Part shown: piece after piece, positions 1 to 12,878 of the stretch | Numbering within the stretch: the first letter of the stretch is position 1 | Layout of the letters: the number at the start of each line of letters is the position of its first letter | Origin: Struthio camelus | Lineage: Eukaryota > Chordata > Aves > Struthioniformes > Struthionidae | Direction of reading: 5' to 3' | Length of the DNA stretch: 64,000 bases | Assembly: GCF_040807025.1 (NCBI RefSeq) | Contig: NC_090942.1 | Location: 65,180,911-65,244,910, forward strand | The notes under the pieces: model-generated | The model's database searches: none | What the model was told of the DNA's origin: nothing | The model's input: the letters and a program-made list of their open reading frames with translations, nothing else | Position numbers and translations under genes: made by a program

Positions 1-3000
1 AGCAGATTATGCATGCCCAGGGCAGGGGAAATACAGGAAGGTGAAGGGATGGGCCAGCAGCAAAGACAAAAATGCAAATTAGCCCCCATAGTTCACTTGG
101 GAGACCCAGTGCCTCATCAGCTGGGTCACAGTACCTGACCCCACGCTCAGAAGCTACTTTGCCCTGATGTAGGGGGCACTCACTGGAAAATTCACCAGTT
201 CAACACTGTTTCCTCTTCGGGGGACTTGCCCTGTTTCCCCTCGGTGTTTTCTGGATGCTATTCTATCTGCAAGGAACAAAATGTCAGCAAATTAAAGAGA
301 GAAGAAGTGCACAAGATACCTTTTCTGGCTGTGAATACAGCTATCAGAGGGAAAGTAGCAAGTCCTTACTTGCTACCAGTATGGCACCAGTCACTCCAAC
401 AACTTTCCATTAAAAATGCCACGGCATTTGATCAGCCTATGTATGCTTCACTGAAAAGCAGTTAGTTGTGAAAGCCTTAAGCTTTTTTTCACGGGCACAG
501 GGCCCTAATCCAGCTCTTCGACAGCACAGGTTTTTCCTTGTTTAGAGATGAGCTACGCATTAAAGCGAGGGAGTGATCTGGAACAGGAAAAACAGTAGAA
601 AGTTCTGAGTAAAACGATGCAGTTATTAACATTCACCAACATTGGGAACTAGCAGAAGTTTGGAAGCTTCGATTTCAGAGCTTTCCTGCACAGGACAGTA
701 GCCCTGTATGAACAGCCAAGCCCATAACATGAGGTTGGCATCGCCTGGGCAATGGCTGAAACACGCTCACTGATGGGTTACAGTCACACACAAAGAGCTC
801 CCAAAATTGAGAGACAGATGATTCCGCTGTCAGCTGCATCAGGTTAATTTGTTTCAGTGTATAACAGGTACATGGCCATTACTACGGAAATGAACACCTT
901 GTGTAACCATGTAATTATTCAAGAAGGTTAATAATTTGCCACCTTGACTCAGGAATAAGAGACCCAACACAATCATCCTCAGCCCTTCTACAAGCTTAAA
1001 AAGCCCAAGATTCAGAGCAAGCCTGGACGATCAAACAGTTCAGGAGCTCTGTTGAAGCACCATTATCTTCTCAGCAGTTTTCTTTTAGTTTAGTTTTGCC
1101 TTTTTGGTTTTTTTTAACTACTAGTGCCCTGTCGTGTGCCCTCGGGTACTTATATTGGTAAGATAGTTAAAGCTCACTAAGGAAAGCACTACTAATCATG
1201 AGACTTCAACTGCGAAGCTCAGGCTATCACTAGTGAGTGTCAGCTTTTAGTTGAGAATAAAAAGGACATTTCTAGTTTATCATGGAAAAAGAAGCTTTAA
1301 AATGCTCCAATGCAGAAGGCAATAAAAAGAGCTCAAACATTAGCATTTTTAATGCTGGTTATTTTCATGAAAAAAATCTCAAGATATTTGAGAGTCAGCT
1401 CATAAGTTTTGCAAGTGTGAATCTGGAAATGCTGAAAAGGAGAAGAGTATGACAGGATAGACTGATTTTAGGATAGTCCATAAAAACAAGATGTGAAGGG
1501 CTTGAACAGTACTCAGATATTAACTGCAAGCCAGCACAGGCTCAAGACCACGTGCCCCTTGCTCCGTAAGGGACAGGTACAATCTGCAACAGCTGAAGAA
1601 ACCCTGTGCGTGTCAGCTGTACAACACCTATCACCACAAACTGACCTGCGGGGGCCAGACACATGCACGTCCATAATAACACATCTCCAAGGGCTGCTGT
1701 CTCTTTAGGCAAGTGACTTCCATCTGCTGACCATCCAAACCGAGACAGCCAGGCCTGCCTGAATTGCACGTCACACAGCCAAGGGCCCCTGCGCTACTGA
1801 AACAGACAGACCTACCTGCTGCCACACGACTTCCCGGGCAACGGGGGGCACCTCCGCATTGTCTCCTTACCTACCCGGCCCTTGTCTTGACCCACGCTGA
1901 GAAATGCACCATCCCCAAGAGATGAGGACACAGAAATGCTCAGCCAAAGGGCATTTGGGATGCAGAAATCACGTGGCTTCAAGCCACCTTGCCCTTTGTG
2001 CCAGGGCCTCCCCATAGAGAAGAGCACTGCAGGACAGCGAGCGGTGGAGACCCAACGCCCCTGAGGACACGGACAACCACCTTTCTCCTTGCTCCACTCA
2101 GCAGACAGCAGCCTGCTTCATTTTACCAGCCCCTCCACACGGCATGGTGCCAAGCTTGGTGGCAGCAATATCAAAGGTAAGATCAGGCCCAGAATAACCC
2201 AGGAGGTCACACAGACCAAGCATTCACCAGCCAGAACAGGAGCTCGTGCCCCGTTCCCCACATAACCAAACCTTCGCCACCCTAGAAGGGTGTTTGGGGT
2301 GAAGGATGGCCTTATACCAAACCAAAAACTCAGAAGTTTCTCGTCAAGATGCTACTGGCATAAATTTGGGCAAAGCTCCTCCATGAACTGTGAGTAGTCA
2401 TCCCGCTGTCTCCTCATCCTCTTCAGCACAGATGCACCAGGGACGGTGGGCAGCGGTGGCAGCTGCGCCCCACGCTCGAAGCCCCTGCGGCGGTATCACC
2501 GACCGAGGGCTGCACTTCCCATCCCGTTGTACTCCCGCAACAGGGTGGTTACGTGGCATTTTAGACAGGCAGCAGAGGAAACCTCCCTCCTTTGTCTCAG
2601 CCCATTTTCCATAGCTGAACAACTTGGCATTTTTAAAACACACCTCGGAAACAAACAGTGAAAGGAAGCATGATAAATAGGTTGCTAGAAGGACACCAAC
2701 GCGCAGTATCTTGTGCGCACCTAAAGACTAGGTACAGCAAGGGCGCAGAGAAGACGCTTCGTTTCTTTACAAGAAGGAGAACGGTTTTGGCCCTGACCCT
2801 GGTCCTTGAAATCGCATGACCTGTTTTTGGTTACGTGATTCCCCCCCAGCTTTCCATGGTGACGCTCCGGTTGCTCGGGCTACAAGGCCAAGATTCCTAC
2901 TTCTTTCGTTAGGATCAAAACCCAGCACGTAGCCAGAGCAAGCCCAAGAACCGCGATGATAAGGGAGCTGTAAATAAATATCCTGAGGCAAACATAGACC

Positions 3001-3150
3001 ATCTTTCATTGCAAACGGAACAGCCCTTTGACTGGAAGGAAGCCGAAGCCTTTGCGGAGAACGCTCGCCCTGATGCGGGGACTACGGCTTGAATTTTTCT
3101 TTGTTGTTGTTGTTGTTGTTGTTTTTCCCCCCTCCCTCCCGGTTTTCGCT
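1..3150. other. Upstream flank of ADCK2, no coding gene seen
   Basis: Both strands were read. The open frames here are short (81 residues or fewer), show no recognisable domain, and overlap each other in competing frames. In mammals DENND2A lies head-to-head with ADCK2, so a non-coding first exon of that gene could sit here on the minus strand, but nothing in the sequence shows it. A weak X-box-like sequence (CTTTCCATGGTGAC) lies near 2855-2868. A (TTG)n run occupies about 3102-3123. Confidence 0.5.
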
Positions 3151-3301
3151 AGCTTTGCCGCGGGCTGCCCGAGACGGCCGGCATCTGTGCTCGAAGCCCC
3201 CCGAAGCCGGAGCCTGCGCGGCGCCTTTAAGGGGCGGGGCCTCGACGCGACGCGGGGGCGGGGCCGCGGGGGCGGGCCGGGGCCGGGGCGCCCGCGCCGT
3301 G
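3150..3301 (+). promoter_or_regulatory. ADCK2: CpG-rich promoter / 5' UTR of ADCK2 with GC boxes
   Basis: The sequence turns sharply GC- and CpG-rich about 150 bp before the ADCK2 start codon and stays so through exon 1. Three GC-box (Sp1-type) motifs GGGGCGGGG or GGGCGGG are visible at about 3231-3240, 3254-3264 and 3268-3277. No TATA box is seen, which fits a housekeeping CpG-island promoter. The exact start site cannot be read from sequence. Confidence 0.6.
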
Positions 3302-6300
3302 ATGGCGGCGGGCGGCGCCGCGAGGCGGCTCGTGCTGCTGCTGCTGGCGGCGCGGCCGGCGGCGGCGCGGGGCGTCCGGGTCGGGTCCGGCGCCGCCGCC
3401 GCCGCCGCGGGGCGCCGGGGGGTGCTGCGGGCCGCCGCCGCCGCGTTGGCAGTGCCCGTCGCGGCCGGGGGGCCGGCGGGCGCTGGGGAGCGCTGCCCGG
3501 AGCAGCAGCAGTCGGCGCCGCTGCTGCTGCCGGCGCCTCGGGGGCTGCTGCGGCGGCTGGGCCTGGCCGTGCGCCTGGGCCTGCGGGCGTGCGGGCTGCT
3601 GCTGCGGTTCGGGCCCCTGCTGCTGCTCTACCCGCTGAGCCGCCTGTCGCCCCGGCTGGGCGGGCTGTGGCTGCGGCTGCTGCGCAGGGCCGCCGAGGCC
3701 GCCGGCCCCACCTGCGTCAAGCTGGGCCAGTGGGCCAGCACCCGCAGGGACCTCTTCTCCGAGGCCTTCTGCGCCGAGTTTTCCAAGCTGCACGTCGAGG
3801 TGAGCCCGCACCCCTGGGGCCGCACCGACGAGCTGCTGAGGAAAGCCTTCGGCGAGGGCTGGAGGGGCATCCTCGAGTTCCCGAGCCGGGAGCCCGTCGG
3901 CTCGGGCTGCGTCGCCCAGGTGTATAAAGCCTACGCCGACCTCGCGGCTGTTGCTGGCTCCCAGGCTCGGGAGCTAGCGAGACACTCGGTGCTTAGGTCC
4001 GCTTTCGAAGCGTGGGAAGTGTCTGGTTTTAGAGGTCTCTTCAAGTGGCTTGGCAGGAGGAAGCATGAGGAGATGCAGGAGGAGAGGAGCAGAGGGGAGC
4101 TGAGCCCAAAAGGCTGCTCCCCGGGAAGGCCAACGGGGGCGGCAGCCCTCATGGAGCCGATGGCCGAACCACTCCTGAGTGCAAACCCTTCATCAGCTCG
4201 ACATCTTACTCCTGTAGCCATTAAAGTAAGTCGTATATCTCACTGGTAGACATGTGAAAGTGTAGCATGCTGGACAAGGCTGATTGGAATTTAGTTCCCC
4301 TGAAGATGAGTAGACTGGCGGGGGGGGGGGGGAGGGCAAGTGCAGCAGAGGGAAGTGATGCTCACCCCCTCAGTATCTTTTATCTGTCCTTGGTTCCAGT
4401 CCTGCCTTGCAGCAACCCCAACTCTTGCCAATCTGGAGACCTCTAATATTCATACTGCCCATACCAGCATTTGGTGTGGCACGTGCGTACCAGAAATGGT
4501 CACAAGGGCCTAGATTAAATTAAAAGAATTGATGTGAAGCTAGGTTTCACCTTTCATAAAATGAAGCACTTCTCCATCTCCTCATGTGAAGAAAACTGGA
4601 CCAGAGAATTTATTTCCAGCAAAGTTTATTTAAAGAAGTCTTATTCAAGCTATTCCAAATGCTGATCAATACTACATGGCAGGGAGAGGGGAGGAGAGCA
4701 AAAGCAATGGGAATCGGTGAGATCATAGGCTCTAGCACAGAGGTATTCTGTTTCAAGGATATAAAGTGTTTCTTCACAACTTCATCCATGGAGAAATGCG
4801 AATCCTTCCCAGGACTAGCTAGTTAAGCCTTGTTAGCTTCCAGTTTTATAGGCTGAGTTCTGACTATTTGGAATGTATCGTTTTAGCTGATTGAAATGGC
4901 CTGTCTTCTTGTCAGTATTTTAACAGTTGATCTTGGCACTGTTCTTTCTTGCCCAGGTTCTGCACCCTGGGCTGGTCCACCAAGTCCAGATGGATCTGTT
5001 TCTCATGAAGATGGGTAGTCATATCATTGGACTTCTCCCTGGGTTCAAGTGGCTCAGTTTGACAGAGATTGTGGAGGAGTTTGAGAAGCTTATGATTCAG
5101 CAGGTACATGCAATGCCATGATCTCCATACACTGAAACACAGCTGCCCCTTTTTCTAGCTACTGACTAGCCAAGTCTGTTCTTGCTTTAACGCCGTTCAT
5201 ACTGCTACTTCCTAAAGGGTTTGATGGAGGCTGGCCTGTTCTTTAGTTATGTTTCCTCTAAGCAGTGTAACATTAATATTGGTGTAGGAAACCTCTTGCT
5301 CGCAGAGTACAAACGCAAGACAAAAAACAGTTTAACAATCTATTAGATTTAACAATGTTTGTTAAGACTTTGAGTAAGTTTTCTAGCAAACAAACCTGAA
5401 TAAGTGGTTAGCATAGTCACAATTCTTTTTGCAGGATTGCAAAAGAAAGAGAGACTGATGAGAGACCATTTCTTAGGCAAAGAATCTCTAAACATAGCTT
5501 TCAGGCATGTTGTTTTTTCTTTAAACCCAGGTATATGTTTGCAACCTGTACTCGTTGATTATGTTTATTAGCATTAAGATTTACGTTAACATAATTAATA
5601 TACTTTTAAATCACTTGATAACATGTTCTGTAGTGTATCATCATCAGAATCTCATAGTGTTGGTGAAAGTTAAACTTTGCAAGTAGCTCTGAAAGTAGCT
5701 ACTTCACTAATGTCTTATAGGACACAGCGCTAAAACATCCTTACTACCAAATTTACAAAGACTTCACCACACCGTTAATTGCTCTTGTGTTGCCATTAAC
5801 AGGAATTTAAGCTAAACTATTATCTGCTAATTTCACTTTCATGTCTAGATTCCAGAGTCTTCAGTCTGTTAGAAACCTTTCAAAATCTTAATTCTCTTCT
5901 AGTATTGCAAAAATCTACACAACAAAAAAACCCTGGTTGTAAGCTGTTGACTTTATTTGGATGTGTCCTAAGGTTCGTAGTGCCAGTTTAGTTGGGCAAC
6001 CTTTTAGTGGAGGTTCTGAAGACTTGGGATCAGGAGAGCACCTGACAGGCCTGTTGTCATTTCTTTTCATTTCTCTTTGAAAGAACAAGAGATATTCCTG
6101 GGATATTTCCATTCCCAGATGAGGGAGGTGAGGTAAGGTCGTTCTCCCTCCCACATCCTTGAACAGCAGCAGTGAACAGGAGAGGTGACTGGAGGATAAA
6201 GCGGAAGGTAAAGGAATGCTGCCTGAGCAGGAGAGAGGCCCTTGAATCAAGGCACTGGATCACCGAGGAGAGCGGGGGCCAAGGCTTTGCACAGTGGATT

Positions 6301-9300
6301 ATTTTGTATGGGTCACATTAAATTTTTTCCAGCTACAGCTGCCAACTTACAAAATGAGGCTAGGGCTGTAATTCTTCCTGTCTGTCTGTCTTGCTGTTTG
6401 ACAGTAAGCTTTGGCTTAGGATCTATCTCATCCTATTGAAAATAATGATTTTTTTTTTGTTCCTTTTGAGACCCCATGCCAATAGTAATGTGTATTTCTA
6501 AGGTGCTGGCTTGTGGGCTATTCGTTACCCAGTCTCTTACTCTTCCATCAGGAATGCTGTAAGTGTGTAAGAAGCAGCACTTCCCATTTTGTTTTCATTC
6601 TGGCTTTCTGATCACTTTTACTGGTAGAGGTGCTGCACTGTACAGTTGTATCCGCGTGCAGGATCTTCAAGGTCTAATTGCATCTAATTCTCAACCCTGC
6701 TTTTTCTTCTCCCTTGAGATTGATTTACGCTATGAAGCCAGGAATCTGGAACGCTTCCGACAAAATTTCTTGGATGTTGATTTTGTGAAGTTCCCAACGC
6801 CCCTTCACCCCTTGGTAACAAGAGATGTTCTAGTGGAAACGTTTGAGGTAAGAATAGCAGGGTCTGGGAATGGTGGTAGCAGTGAGATGGCCCTTAGGAG
6901 ACCATGCTAATGTACCTCCTTTGAGAAGGAGAGATCAGAGGCAGGAGGATGCTGTCTTTCTCTTATTTGCTTAATGAGATTGATGTCCTTCCTTTAGTGT
7001 CTCTTCTAGTCTTTGTTCATAAACAGTGCATTCCAAAAAAACAGGTGGCAGACACAACTCCCTGTAGAAGTGAACGCATGGCCTGAAGCCAAAGCCAACC
7101 AGCAGTGTGTCCAGCCACCCTGTGTTTGCCTGTGCTTTCCACTCCAGCACTGTGCTCTGGCTCTCCTCTGTGGTGGGTCACAGAGCAAGGAACTTGCAAC
7201 CTGACCCTTTCTGATGCTTGCTTTGCTTCCCTTGTGGATGTTTGAGTCAGTCCAAAGCTTGTTTTCTCAGCCTTAGTTTTCACGTATGCAGTCCTGGTGA
7301 GGATATTTCTGTCCTGGGCTATTTCACACTCTTTCCAAAGAACAAATCGTTTTCTTCTCCCATGTTCCCTATCGCAGTGGGTACAGCCTCCGTTTTTAGG
7401 GTATTTTTATTCTCTTCTCCCCCCCACTCTTTGCAGAAGTTGGTAGAGGTGTGGTTGAAGGGTGTGACCCAGGGTATTTTTGACTCCAGCTCTGTCTTTG
7501 TTTCAGGAGAGTGAGCCTATTTCCCAGTACCTGCATGCAGAGATTGCCACAGAGCTGAGGCAGAGACTTGCAAAGATGGGCATGGACATGCTCCTAAAGA
7601 TGGTAGGCACCATCAGCAGGGAGACCTGCTTGTACGCAGTAGGGACCTCAGGTGCAATTTGATCAGTGCATTGCTTAGGGAAACCCACTAATCCATTTAG
7701 TGAATATTCATGTGTTGTGCAAGTGCAATACAGTGCAACGTAATTAGCAAATATCATGCTCTCTGAAGAAACTGTGGATGCAGCCCACAGGGAAACTGCT
7801 AGCCTAGTTCACTCACTTGTATCCATCTCTCCTCCAAAACTACCATTTTCAAGGAGGTTAAAAAAGTTGCACATACATACAATATGTGTATTGTATGTAT
7901 AATCGCAATGGTTATGAGCAATCAAAAAAAGCAAACCAAATTCCAGTAGTAGAAAAGAATTAGCAATGGAACAACATGAAGGTAGTATGTAAAACAAGTT
8001 CCTGTTTCTTAAATACCTTGTGCAGTCCTAGTCCTTCCCTTCCATGACCTTCCATCTCAAAGCCTGTAATAGAATTAGAAAAGGTGCAGAGGAGGGCAGA
8101 GAGGATGACTTCTGGAGTGGAATGGCTTCCACACAGGAATGATGAAATAGATTGGAACTCTTAACTCTGGAAAGCAGAGAAGCGAGGGCAGCTTGTGACA
8201 GATATACGCATTCATGGGTGTATGACAGTGAATATGAATCTGTTATTTATGGTTTCTCAAAAGAGAACAACAAGGAGGCCACAAACAAAGCTATCAGAAG
8301 GCACTTTTTCAGACAACACCCAAAAAGCACTCCTCTTTTTTCATGCTGCTCTAATTTACGTGGCAATTAGACAAATTTGCAGGAGAAGGAAATCCATCAA
8401 ATATGAAGATAAGCCCCCTCGGGGCAGGAAGCCCTGCAGTGCCAGGTTGTTAGGAGGGTCAGCGGGGAGTATCACATTGTGTTTGCCCTGCTGTTACTCC
8501 TTTCTGCTGTTAGCCATCAGCAGAGGCAGAGGAGTGCTACATACCTCTGTCTCCTCTTTTCTTTTAACTTACTACAACGGTATAAAAAAGCGAGGAGAAT
8601 GTAGGTTGATGTGCTGGAGTAAACAAATCCTTAGTCATTCACTAAATCCCATACCAATGAATGGCAAAGGACCTATTCTTACTGCACTTCTCTTGGACAC
8701 TGGTGCGCCTTGGCCATCTAGTTTAGGGTTAATTGCTGAAGAGCAATTCCACTGTTCCGTGCTGGAACTGCTTGCTGTCTTACCAGACCTCTAGCAAATG
8801 TGTATGATTGCTTCACGCAGCTCTGCTGACGCCTCCAGGCTGACTAGCACCCATGCTTTTTCAGCACAGCTTGTCCTCAGCAGAAGTTATTCGCTGTGCT
8901 GTTGCATAGGGTGATGCATGTTAGTAATGGTGGGGAACAGACCAGAAATGAAATGGTATGATTTGCCTGGGAGTTTGGTATGGGCAGGTTTGGTTAGAAT
9001 GAGCTGCTCTAAGACTTGTCCTTTCTCCAGATCTTTGTTGACAACTTTGTCCATGCTGACCTGCACCCTGGGAACATCCTGGTCCAAGGCATGGCCCACA
9101 TCAGCGCAAGCAGCAAGGAGCAGACAGCCATCGTGGACCTGTGTGACACACTCGTGGTGGAAGTGCAGCCGCCCCACGGGCAGCTCTGCCTGGTGCTGCT
9201 GGATGCGGGGATTGTGGCGGAGTTGCAGACTGCTGACATGCAGAACTTCCGAGCGGTTTTCACAGCTGTGGTTCAGGGCCAGGTGAGGGCCGATATCACA

Positions 9301-12300
9301 GAGTTGGGGAGCTGAGGCTGGGGAAGGAAGACAGCTGGGAATCTCATGGCCGAAATGTAGTTTTCCTTGTTTCCCCTTACAATCCTCCTTAGGGGGAAAG
9401 AGGAGACTGGTGTACCTTTCAGCCTAGCTAGTAGCAAATCACAGATGAGATGCTCAGTTAAAGCAAGGCAGCCTCCAGAATGGAATGGTTTCAGGGGCCT
9501 GCGAGTGACAGGGTTTGATGGGAAGCAGTGGCTGCCACCCCCTGGTTTGCAGTGCTTTTAGCCCAAGTTAGGTGTGCTTGGGGAGCCACTTGCATTTCAG
9601 AGACTGTTGCAGAGTCTGCCAGATCTCACTAGAATACAGAAGGGAATGGATTAAAATCTTGACCTTCAACACACATTCCCTGCTGCAGCCTTCCATGCCT
9701 TACTGCTAGGAAGCCCACATGCCACTGTCCCTCCTGCTGTTGTGTCAGCATCTATAGAGAAAAGCCAGCAAGATAGGCAGGAAGTCTGACCTATGCCAGG
9801 CTTCTCTGTTCAAGGGGAATTTCTTTCTTCTTGTTTCCTCTTACTTTAAATACACTGATGGACTAGACAATCCAGTGGTGATGTCTTCTGTTCATTTTGA
9901 GAACAAGTATCAGTGCTCTTACTGGCATATTGCTATTTTTCAGCTGTGAGTTGGAGGGCTCACCAGCATATAGGAGGAACATGTTTTATCTCTGTTTTAT
10001 GTGCTGAAACATACCTAGAAGTCATGCTAACATCCATGTGTTTGGGATGTGCTGTGCTGCCAGACTTACTTCAGCTACTGAGTATCCATTCAATTAATTG
10101 CAAATCCTTCATGGTTCAGGCTGGGTATAATTCATGATATACAGGTAAAAAACATCTAGTGAAGTCCCATTGCTAAACCTGGGGCTTTGGGCTCTGTATG
10201 TCACTGTCATACAGCTTTGCCAATAAGAGCCATAAAGCTGCTCTTCTAAACGAAGCTTGCATATGACTCTTTCCCCTTCTTCGTTTTCTGTCCAAGCATA
10301 TGTTGGCACAGAATCAGCTCCCTCTTCTTCCACAGTTTGGAAATAAAGGTCCCATAGGAGAGTTTAATAGGTGCCCTTCTTTACAACTTTATCTCCTCTG
10401 ATATTAGTCCTGTGGCTTGTTTTTCCCCTTGAAATTTCTCCTCACTGGCTGACCAATGACCTGTGTTGCATCTCCCCTGCAAGAAAAATAAAGCAGGGTT
10501 TTGTGAGATACCAGCTAAGCCTGTTGGACCAGTTCTGCTCTTTCTGTACCTGCTTCTGTTAATCCTTTGGGTCCTTGTTAGTCCAAAAACTACTGGAAAA
10601 GGAGAGCATGGCCCTGGGAATTCCTTCCAGGAACCTTTGCAGCAGAGACCTTCCAGGGATGGTGGTGTACAGCTCCCTGTAGGCCAGCTGGTACCAGTTC
10701 TGCCGGTTTTTCTTTTCAACTTGTTCTTCAGGGGGAGAGAGTGGCAGAACTCATCCTTCATCATGCCCGTGCTAACCAGTGCCAGGATATTGAGCGATTC
10801 AAAGCTGAGATGGCAGAGCTAGTGACCAAGGCCCGGGGGAACACCATTGCCCTGGGAAAGGTAAGTGCACAAACAGTGTCTCACCCTCACTTACCTTTAA
10901 CTCAGCGCAGCTTTGCTTTCAGAGTGGTCTGGGTGCAAAGGCCAGCTCTGATCCCATCAGCACTGCCCACTACTTAGTTTTTAGTCTCTCCGATGGAGGA
11001 AAGTCCTTAATATCTTCTCTTGTTTCCTTTTAATTACAAAAGTAGTTTTATTTTTTATTATTTAACCTACAGTCTGCCAGGCCCCTGTGAGGTGTTGCTA
11101 AACGTGATATTAGAGCTTGCATCCTATTAGTCTGGGCACTTTAGAGAATGCAGTATGGTGGTACTGAGCAAACTAATGAATATTCTCTACAGCTGTGAGG
11201 TCAAATGTTCTCTACCTTCTTGGGCTGGTGAGTAAGCAGGAGAATGCGTATGTGCTGGGTCATAGCTGAACTCCTTTTCCCAGCATGGGTCACACCTTGA
11301 TGTTGGCTATTGTCAGCCCAGTAATCTTGTCCCACCACCAGGACAAAATTCTAACACTCAGAATTTTAATTCTTATCCTGCCTTTCATGCATGTGCTGAC
11401 CATAGGTTTGTATGTTTTTTGTTTCTCTTCCCTCTCTAATCAGCAGAATTAACTTCTCCTTTTGTATTCCAGCTTCAAGTGGCAAATCTCCTCTCGAATG
11501 TCTTTAAGTTATTGATGACCCATAAGGTGAGGTCTAGTCACTGCCTGCCTTCAACACCTGGAAGCTCATTTGGGGAGGGAGAACTACAGGGATGGATGGT
11601 GAAGGGTTGACAAGTAGGGGGACTATGACTTTTGAAATGAGCTGCTAGGAGGGGGACTGCAAGAATGCCTCCAAGTGTTTCAGGCATGCTGTTTCTCAGG
11701 GCTTAATACACATCCTACCAAGACCAGTTTCCATTTTGTTGAGTTTTGTCTGCAATACTGCATTTAATTGTTAGTATTACACACTAAAAGGAGAGTGCTC
11801 TCACACTTGTTTTTTTTCTGTATTATAGTCTCTTAGGAGCAGAAAGTGAAATCTTGTGTATGTTTCTATTTGTTTGTCATTGCAGGCTTCTTCCCTGAAC
11901 TTATTTCTTCCTTAATATGTGGTTATATAACAGCACTAGGCCCTTTTATTGGTTTGTTATAGACCTTGAGAGTGAGTTTTTCCACAGAGAAGAGATTCTT
12001 CTTTTTATAGTTAATACTTTTTGGGGGACAGGCTTCCAGTGTTGCAAGCAGTCTTGGAAATCAACAGAGCTATGGTGGCCTGAACCAGAAGAGATGAGGA
12101 TTGTTTAGATCAGCTGTAGGACTGGCCAGCCTGCAAAGGGCCCCCTTAAACTTGTTAAAATTCATTAAGCTGGTATCCAGTAACATCAAGTGCCATTTAA
12201 GCTGTCATGAAGCAAGTCCTGCTCCCAAATCCAGGACTCATTAATGCCCTTGTATGCCTTGAAACAATTCTAGTGCCTGGCTGGGAATTGGGCAGTAGTT

Positions 12301-12878
12301 TGTTCACATGCAAGCTGTTTCTCTGTGGTCTGTGGAGCTCTTTTGTGCCATTCAGAATGCACTTGAGTACAATGGATACTACTGCAGCTTATAACTGCCT
12401 TAGCAATGGTGACCATTCTTAGCTCCTGCTATTCCAGTATGAAGGAAAAAATCCCATTCCCCTACTTGGAATTGAAAAACATGAACTCTTGGGTTCCCTT
12501 AGGCTACTCCCTCTAAAACTGTCTGCTTCTTTTTGGACCTGCTGCTGGATTTTAGTATGTACTGAAACTCCAGGTGACAGAGTTGCAGTATGGTTTCAGA
12601 TGGGCTTGATGTTTTCACTCCCCAACCTGTTTCCTTTACTCCCTGCTTATCCAGAGCTGGTTCCTCTGTGGAATGGGTTGAGAAGAAAAAAGGGCTTCGG
12701 TCCACGGAGTCCATTCAGTCTCTTGTGGTTCTAGGTGAAGCTCGAAAGCAACTTTGCTTCCATCATCTTTGCCATCATGGTCCTGGAAGGGCTTGGTCGT
12801 TCACTGGACCCTGAACTAGACATCCTGCAGGCAGCTAAGCCACTGCTCATCAAAACTGCAGCTTCTGTCCTTGAATAG
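3302..12878 (+). CDS. ADCK2: ADCK2, aarF-domain (UbiB family) atypical mitochondrial kinase, 8 exons, complete
   Basis: Coding exons: 3302-4225, 4957-5103, 6719-6847, 7507-7602, 9031-9282, 10732-10860, 11473-11526, 12735-12878. All introns are GT-AG and phase 0, giving 624 residues (human about 626). The ATG at 3302 starts an Ala/Arg/Leu-rich N-terminus consistent with a mitochondrial presequence. Family marks: the KxGQ motif (CVKLGQWAST, K140 to Q143), the glycine-rich loop VGSGCVAQVYKA near residue 200, the ATP-site lysine in VAIK (K308) after a charged ADCK2-type insert, the catalytic segment VHADLHPGN (D442, N447), and LLDAG (D490) in the DFG position. UbiB kinases are tied to coenzyme Q biosynthesis; ADCK2 is linked to mitochondrial lipid and CoQ metabolism. 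All motifs are intact. It is transcribed towards the minus-strand C11orf16-like gene. Confidence 0.97.
4226..12734 (+). other. ADCK2: ADCK2 introns (7), mostly unremarkable
   Basis: Seven introns between the coding exons, the largest at 5104-6718, 7603-9030, 9283-10731 and 11527-12734. A 13-G run at 4320-4332 and the old LINE piece at 8064-8345 are the only features recognised. The small open frames (for example 10109-10333 minus) show no domain and are not called. Confidence 0.6.
8064..8345 (+). mobile_element. Old CR1/L3-type LINE fragment in ADCK2 intron 4
   Basis: The stretch starts with text like GAAAAGGTGCAGAGGAGGGC, a hallmark of the 3' part of CR1/L3 LINE ORF2. It ends with AGAAGGCACTTTTTCAGACA, matching the part of the reverse transcriptase tail that reads roughly 'RRxFF'. 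It is strongly diverged and has no intact frame, so it is an ancient copy. Edges are approximate. No target-site duplication was recognised. Confidence 0.6.

Noticed and set aside
2854-2868. X-box upstream of ADCK2 (CTTTCCATGGTGAC)
   Set aside because: Each half-site has at least one mismatch to the RFX pattern, and the CpG island begins only later; too weak to call.
1-3000. Coding exon of DENND2A on the minus strand
   Set aside because: Expected nearby from mammalian gene order, but no DENN-domain or other recognisable peptide is present.
3028-3927. 299-codon open frame over the ADCK2 promoter and exon 1
   Set aside because: Arg/Ala/Gly-rich shadow frame produced by the GC-rich CpG island; the ADCK2 frame in the same place carries the conserved motifs.
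8195-8794. 199-codon plus-strand open frame in ADCK2 intron 4
   Set aside because: Crosses the old LINE fragment in a non-coding frame and has no domain.
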